From Purshia tridentata (lineage: Eukaryota; Streptophyta; Magnoliopsida; Rosales; Rosaceae), in NCBI GenBank assembly GCA_003254885.1, contig QANT01001545.1, positions 1 to 25,182 of the forward strand: DNA of 25,182 bases. The letters run 5' to 3'. The notes below the pieces were generated by a model. It was not told where the DNA came from. It did no database searches and worked only from the letters and a program-made list of their open reading frames with translations. Both the position numbers and the translations under genes were made by a program. Positions 19,981 through 25,182 of this stretch are shown here, piece after piece; the stretch's first letter is position 1, and every line of letters begins with the position of its first letter.

Positions 19981-20290
19981 TATTGAATTTGATAATTAAA
20001 TTCAAGAAGGAATTTTGAGTAGAAGAAAATTGATTCAAGCAAAAAATGGTGGAGCTCAAATTGAGCTGCCAACCCATGCACTTTCATATATGCAATTCTG
20101 TTATGACATCAGACTATTATGTAGCCTTTGCTACAGTAAGAAGCAAGTACATCTCATCAGCTCCTTACAACATGACCCTCTAGATCAATGACACCTATCC
20201 AAACTAAAGTTTCTAATAACAACAGAAACTAACTAACTGCATGGTTAATTAAGGCAACAAACCGATCAGTTAAATGCCTTAATATTAACA
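19981..20290 (-). repeat. 5' LTR of Copia element 1
   Basis: The LTR is 310 bp, starting TGTTAATATT at 20290 on the minus strand and ending ...CAATA before the primer-binding site. A CATATATG stretch near 20087-20096 could be its TATA box. Confidence 0.93.
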
Positions 20291-20417
20291 TATCTAATTT
20301 TAATTAGGGTTTAGATAGGTGATAAAAATTAATTCCTAAAGCAAATCTCTGTGGGTATGACCTCGTTCTTGCATATCTATATTATAATTGTTTCGTGCGC
20401 TTGCAAGAAATTATACA
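20291..20417 (+). mobile_element. Athila/Tat-type Gypsy LTR, right segment after the Copia insertion
   Basis: This starts with the second TATCT (20291-20295) and continues the LTR interrupted at 15402. The text around 20350-20375 (TGTGGGTATGACCTCGTTCT) followed by a stretch near TCGTGCGCTTGCAAG is typical of the 3' end of these LTRs as I recall them. The right edge near 20417 (...TATACA) is approximate. Confidence 0.6.
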
Positions 20418-20779
20418 AACCTACCTCCCAAAAGTCTCCTATTCATGGGGGAACTACAAATCTGAGGACTCCATCTTTAGGTGAACCTTGTATTTAGTTA
20501 TAATTTCCACTTCTGGAAATGAAATGTTATGATTTTTCATCCTGACATTACATACAGTTATAAATAATCATTCTTTTCCAAGTTATAAATAATCATGAAA
20601 TTACATTAGTGTGCACTATCTTGTTTAGAAGACTAATTTACATAAGATTGAATGGAGTGAACATGTAATGGCCTCTAATCCTGGGTTTATAAAGTGCTGC
20701 ATTAGAAATGGCTGTCAAGTGAAAATAGAATTTTTCAAGCCTCTCTAGTGATGAAAAGGACAGAACAATATCGTGTTTG
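20418..20779. other. Non-coding DNA with a short direct repeat
   Basis: No gene is supported. AGTTATAAATAATCAT occurs at 20556-20571 and again at 20581-20596, a 16-bp direct repeat with a 9-bp gap. Otherwise unremarkable AT-rich sequence. Confidence 0.5.
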
Positions 20780-21350
20780 CATTGTAGGACTTTCTGGTAG
20801 TGCTGTGTTGATGCTAAAATTCTTGCTGGGCCTAGTTTTAACAGTCAACAATGAATCAGTCAACTATAAGCCCTCCACTCGAACGGTGTGCTCGCTTCGA
20901 ACTTTTTTCGTCTCCTTGAATTGTTGAAATCTCCCATGGGGTGTACCTGCAATAACACTCCGATGCCAAAATGAATGAAATAATTCTAAGTGTTTCCCAG
21001 TATAACTTTTTTCTTGCTTTGTTTCCATCCCCCTTTCATGGGGTTGCAACCTTTCTTATATAGCAAAAGATAATCCTACCGTTACCTTCGCGCCTTTTTC
21101 TTCCCGTTATGACCCTTTAATACATTTGATCGTTGGTTTTTTAGTCAAGTTCATGGATCATTAAGGTTGGGAAAAAACGGGCTATGCTTTTAAGATGGAA
21201 GATATTACCGTTCCCAAATTTGGGCTTTAACTTACGTGGCCCTTTTGGGCTTCATTGCGAGGCCTAGTTTTCCTCTGGCTGGGCCCGGTTATACCTTTCC
21301 TTTGCTTTGGGCTCGGGCCCAATCATTTCTATCGCCCACATGCTGAAAGA
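20780..21350 (-). mobile_element. Fragment of a Tat-type Gypsy LTR, minus orientation
   Basis: On the minus strand this has a TATATAAG box (21062-21055), then a leader, then a GGCATCGGAGTG...TGCAGGTACACC block (20967-20938). That block is common near the 3' end of LTRs of plant Tat/Retand/Ogre-type Gypsy elements (from memory of the family). There is no coding region. Both ends are uncertain, and no target duplication was identified. Confidence 0.5.
21055..21062 (-). promoter_or_regulatory. TATA box of the minus-strand Gypsy LTR fragment
   Basis: TATATAAG is about 90 bp upstream of the GGCATCGGAGTG block when read on the minus strand, as expected for the U3/R boundary of such an LTR. Confidence 0.5.
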
Positions 21351-21544
21351 CCAACCTAAAAGGAGTTTGTAAACCTTGTATCTGCAAATTCATGTCAAAA
21401 CTTAAAAAATTGCTATATGTTCTTCCATATGCATGCAAGAACTCAGCCAAATTGGTGTGTTTAAAGGAAACTGCACAAGTATGCACCCTCTGTCAAATTG
21501 TGATATCTACACAAGAATACTTCCCTCATCACTGCTCTCTTTAC

Positions 21545-21579
21545 TATTGGATTATGATTCAGAGAAGGAAAAAATCAGA
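21545..21579 (-). repeat. Terminal 35 bp of the Copia-2 LTR, displaced copy
   Basis: This is identical to 21707-21741, the last 35 bp of the full LTR. It directly abuts the gag stub, showing a deletion or template switch between gag codon 13 and this LTR end. The bases left of it (TTTAC, 21540-21544) are the candidate target duplication. Confidence 0.92.
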
Positions 21580-21617
21580 AAAATGGGTGTACGAAGCTCA
21601 CCTCCAGCTCCTGCCAT
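21579..21617 (-). pseudogene. 13-codon gag stub of Copia element 2
   Basis: ATG at 21617-21615 begins MAGAGGELRTPIF, the gag N-terminus matching GGELRAPIF of element 1. The frame then runs into LTR sequence. It encodes no usable protein. Confidence 0.85.
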
Positions 21618-21690
21618 TGCAGATGTGAGAGCTTTCTTCGTTGGAATTCTCTCACAGATTCACAGTAGCAACCCAGATTAGATTAAACCT

Positions 21691-21706
21691 GGCTGCTCTG
21701 ATACCA
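21691..21706 (-). other. Primer-binding site, downstream of the Copia-2 3' LTR
   Basis: TGGTATCAGAGCAGCC directly follows the LTR. It is the canonical site complementary to initiator methionine tRNA, normally found only after a 5' LTR. Its presence here shows this LTR also served as the 5' LTR of a following unit. Confidence 0.9.
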
Positions 21707-22056
21707 TATTGGATTATGATTCAGAGAAGGAAAAAATCAGAGAACCTAAGATAGAGCAATAGAGGAATATTTCTGTGTAAGAACCTGAGCAATTTCTCAG
21801 GCTATCAAAATCTGTATATCTCATTATGCACGCACCATACAATATATTGGCATGATGCCGTTGTAACAGAATGGAAAGAGAGTGAGGCTGTTACCTCACA
21901 ATCATTTAGCAATGGTCAATTTCCTATAAGACATGTACATGTGGCAGAATGACACCACGACAAACTTAACAGATTTCTGACATTCTAATATCTATTTAAC
22001 TAACTAATCATTGACAAGCTTAATTAAGCTGACTGTTAGAGGCCTTAATACCAACA
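21707..22056 (-). repeat. Copia-2 LTR (350 bp)
   Basis: On the minus strand it starts TGTTGGTATTAAGG after the polypurine tract and ends ...AATCCAATA before the primer-binding site. It resembles the element 1 LTR at its two ends (TGTTNNTATTAAGG start, CAATA end) but not in the middle, so the two are related subfamilies. Confidence 0.92.
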
Positions 22057-25000
22057 CTCCCTTCTAAGGCCTTAACAGAAATGACTCCAAGTTTCTCTCT
22101 CAAGTAACAAAATCGATCCTTAGCCAAAGCCTTTGTAAAAATTTCTGCAAGCTGCTCCTGACTCTTGCAGTACATCAGTTCAATTGTTCCCTCTTGAATA
22201 GCATCTCGGATGAAATGAAATTTTCTCTTGATATGCTTAGATCTCTGGTGAAACACTGGATTCCTTGACATTGCAATTGCAGACGTATTGTCACACATTA
22301 GCAGTGTTGGTTCAAGTTGTTCTTCACCAAAGTCCTGTAACACAAACCTCAGCCAAGTTGCTTGAGTAGTAGCTTCAGAGGCACTCATATATTCTGCTTC
22401 AGCAGTTGACAAAGCTACACTCTGTTGTTTCACAGAAGCCCAAGAAAAAACACCACTGCCAAATGAAAATGCAGAGCCTGAGGTGGATTTCATATCATCT
22501 TCATCCCCACTCCAGTCACTATCACAAAAACCAATTAGGACAGCTGCATTTCCTTTTCCATACTTGATTCCATAATCAATTGTACCCTGGATGTATCTGA
22601 GAACTCTCTTGGCAGCACCATACTGCTTAGATGTAGGACAGTGCATGAATCTAGCAAGCAGACTAGCAGCATACATTATATCTGGCCTAGTTGCTGTTAG
22701 ATAAAGCAAACTGCCCACCAATTTTCGATATAATTCTTCATCTGCTGGTTCACTACCGTCATCCTTCTTCAATTTGTCAGTTGCTGCTAGAGGAGTAGAG
22801 ACAGTGTTATAATCCTTTAGACCAAACTTTTCCAACAGACATAGAGCATACTTCTTTTGATGAATGAAGATGCTCCCTTCTTGCTGAATAACCCCCATAC
22901 CAAGAAAGTGATGTAAATGGCCTAAGTCTGACATTTCATACTTCTTCATCATAGCTTCTTTGAACTCCTTCAACATTTCCTTGCAGCTTCCTGTGTAAAT
23001 TATATCATCAACATAGATGGATACGATCAAGGTTCCCTATCCTTCTTTGTTCTTCACATATAAGGTGGCCTCACTAGGACTCTTTTCAAAACCACACTGA
23101 CACAAGTAGGAATCAATGTTTCCATACCAGGCCCTTGGTCCTGTTTCAGACCATACAAAGCTTTCCTTAACCTGTACACTTTGCTTTCACTTCCTTCAAC
23201 AATGAAACCATCTGGCTGATCAACATATACTTCCTCTTCCAATATTCCATTCAGGAATGCAGACTTGACATCAAGCTGATATAGCATCCAGCCTCTTTGT
23301 GCAGCCAATGCAATCAAGGTTCGAATTGTATCCAGTCTTGCTACTGGAGCAAAAGTCTCATTGAAGTCTACCCCCTGGTTTTTGTGTGTAACCTTTTGCT
23401 ACCAACCTTGCCTTGTGTTTCTGAATAGAACCATCAAGATTTAACTTTGTTTTGAAGATCCATTTCACCCCCACCACAGGTTTATCACTTGGTCTATCAA
23501 CCAGTTCCCATGTTTGATTCTTTTCAATCATGTCAATTTCATCATTCATAGCCTTCTGCCATGCTACATCTGTTACAGCCTCATTGTAATTCTCTGGTTC
23601 AATAATACTTACCATACACTGAGTAAAAACATCATTCAGGTTCCTCCATTTCTTTGGAGTGAAGTCATAGGTTTCAGATATTTTAATTTCACCTTCTAAC
23701 CCAGTTTCTGACAAATTTATGCTTTGACTCCCTTCATTTCTGAAACTGATCACATTTTGTGAACTTGATCCAATCTGATTACCATTCGACACTTGACTGA
23801 GACTAGGTGTGGTCTAAATAGGTGATGCAAACTCACATTCAGTTTCAGAATTGAGTATAACATTATCATTACCCCAAGGTACATTCACATACAATGTCTC
23901 CTTGGTTTCCCAGTTCCACATTGCATCTTCATCAAATACAACACTCCTTGAAACAATAACTTTGTCATTTCTCAAATCAAAAATTCTGTAACCTTTCTCC
24001 CTTGTTCCATAGCCTACAAACACACCTTTCTGGCCAGTTTCATCCAATTTCTGTCTCAACTGTGATGGTACATGGAAATAACATATTGAGCCAAATACCT
24101 TAAGATGTTTTACTCCTGGTTTTCTTCCACTGAATTCCTCAAATGGAGTTTTATTCTCCAGTGCATGAGTAGGACATCTGTTTAGCAGATAGACAGCTGT
24201 ATTGACAGCTTCTCCCCAAAATCGATGAGGCATCTTCTTCTCCAACAGCATTGTTCTAGCCATTTCCATAATAGTCCTGTTCTTCCTCTCAGCAACTCCA
24301 TTTTGCTGAGGGGAATAAGCCACAGTCATCTGCTTCTCAATTCCAAGTTGCTCACAGAATTTCTCAAATTCATGTGATGTGTACTCACCACCCCTGTCAC
24401 TCCTTAGTTTCTTTAATTTAAGACCACACTGCAGCTCCACCATGGCCTTAAACTTTTTAAATGCAGAGAACACATCAGACTTAAACTTAAGGAAATACAC
24501 CCAGCACATCCTTGTCTTATCATCAATGAATGTGAGAAAGTACCTATTGCCTCCAAGAGTTTCAGTCAATGGTCCACAAACATCAGTATGCACCAACTCC
24601 AATGGATGTTCTGCTCTTCTAACTTTAGTTTTGTCAAAAGCAGCTCTGTGAGATTTTCCACTTGCACACTCTTCACATACTCGAGTGCATTCCTTGAGTC
24701 TTGGCATTCCATACACCATTTCTCTTTCTTGCAGAAGCATCAAACTCTCAAAATTTAGATGACCAAACCTCTTGTGCCACATCCAAGAAGATCCAGCAAT
24801 TGTGGCTTTGTTAGCCATCATTGGATTTACATTCTCGAATGCAAAGGGAAAACATCGATTCCCTTTCATTTGAATAGTTGCAATAGGTTCTTGCAAAGCT
24901 CTATCTTCATAGATACATGCAGTGAATTCACCAAACACAAGCCAATATCCATGTTCCACCATCTGACCAACACTCAACAGATTTTCATCAAGTCCAGGGA

Positions 25001-25182
25001 CAACCATCACTTCTGGTATGTACCTTGTGCCTCTTTTAGTCTCCACAACAAGTGTTCCTTTCCCAGCTGACTGCACAAGCTCACCTATCCCCATCTTAAT
25101 TTTGCACTGAACACTCCTATCAATATTGATAAGTAGGTCCTCACAGCTGGTCATATGGTTACTGCATCCACTATCCAAATAC
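22020..25182 (-). pseudogene. pol polyprotein of Copia element 2 (protease edge to RNase H, broken)
   Basis: The frame starts at the window edge within YLDSGCSNHMT (protease). The integrase zinc site has His135, His140, Cys168 and Cys171 of the 25178-23814 stretch, and the catalytic triad Asp199, Asp261, Glu297 is complete with 35 residues between the last two. Reverse transcriptase carries SIYVDDIIYTG, and RNase H keeps CDSDWSGDEDD, AEAEY and CDN. Breaks: TAG at 23814-23816, one extra base in the G run (C run 23371-23375 on the plus strand), one missing base near 23140-23142, and TAG at 23037-23039. The last frame ends inside the LTR at 22020. Fewer breaks over this stretch than in element 1 suggest a younger copy. 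It is inactive as read. Confidence 0.92.
22057..22065 (-). other. Polypurine tract of Copia element 2
   Basis: AGAAGGGAG lies directly before the LTR on the minus strand, identical to that of element 1. Confidence 0.85.

Larger units (their letters stand above)
15403..20290 (-). mobile_element. Full-length, inactive Copia (Ty1) retrotransposon, element 1
   Basis: The element is 4888 bp on the minus strand and flanked by TATCT duplications. Order on the minus strand: 5' LTR (20290-19981), primer-binding site (19980-19967), gag, protease, integrase, reverse transcriptase, RNase H, polypurine tract (15722-15714), 3' LTR (15713-15403). Integrase before reverse transcriptase is the Copia order. 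The LTRs differ by 14 substitutions and one 1-bp indel over about 310 bp by my alignment. At least eight nonsense changes and two frameshifts kill the polyprotein. It has inserted into the Gypsy LTR around it. Confidence 0.95.
21545..25182 (-). mobile_element. Copia retrotransposon, element 2 (3' part, cut by window edge)
   Basis: Minus-strand order: protease (at the right edge), integrase, reverse transcriptase, RNase H, polypurine tract, LTR (22056-21707), then unexpectedly a primer-binding site (21706-21691), a leader, a 13-codon gag start and a second copy of the last 35 bp of the LTR (21579-21545). It is the same lineage as element 1 (shared GGELR gag start, polypurine tract and pol) but a clearly different copy or subfamily. 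The gag region and 5' LTR must lie to the right of the window, if present. The other target-duplication copy is therefore out of view. Confidence 0.92.

Noticed and set aside
19560..20087. Gag protein with an extended N-terminus starting in the LTR
   Set aside because: The frame crosses the LTR, primer-binding site and leader by chance. The gag motif begins only at about 19889, where the start codon has been lost.
21392..21681. Plus-strand frames overlapping the Copia-2 left end
   Set aside because: They cross the LTR end, gag stub and flank in antisense and show no protein features.

Overview
The window looks like plant nuclear DNA, most likely from a eudicot. It carries one CC-NB-ARC-LRR (CNL) disease-resistance gene with the family's usual motifs, followed by about 16 kb of nested and decayed LTR retrotransposons. 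The background is AT-rich. Two single N bases (10547 and 11105) show it is an assembly draft. I cannot name the species.

Layout: 1-919 is the 3' flank of the resistance gene and holds nothing I can support. A 1369-residue CNL gene lies on the minus strand at 920-5029 in one uninterrupted reading frame. It may have a short leader intron at 5125-5219. From 5220 to 9249 the DNA is AT-rich and non-coding. A retroelement-like stretch begins about 6852 (TGTGAGACCCC start, TATAAATAG box at 7462), and a pair of 46-bp hairpin-forming repeats lies at 8659 and 8826.

9250-13729 is a large inverted structure. A complete-looking 3.1-kb LTR (plus strand, TGTAACGACCCG...CTGTCA) abuts the first 1.4 kb of a second LTR of the same family in the opposite direction. 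Both copies keep the same four W-box cores and a five-unit heat-shock-element-like palindrome. The first copy also carries a 27-bp tandem array.

13730-20417 is the 3' end of an Athila/Tat-type Gypsy element (polypurine tract plus about 1.5-kb LTR). A full-length but dead Copia element (15403-20290, minus strand) has inserted into that LTR, flanked by an exact 5-bp target duplication (TATCT).

About 20780-21350 is a fragment of another Gypsy-type LTR on the minus strand. 21545-25182 is the 3' part of a second Copia element (minus strand, running off the window). Its left end is abnormal: the LTR is followed by a primer-binding site, a 13-codon gag stub and a second copy of the last 35 bp of the LTR.

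The only gene likely to encode a working host protein is the CNL receptor. Everything to its right is retrotransposon sequence, layered by successive insertions. The most testable idea is that the inverted LTR pair, with its stress-type promoter motifs, is transcribed into a hairpin RNA and acts as a silencing source for its own LTR family next to an immune-receptor gene.
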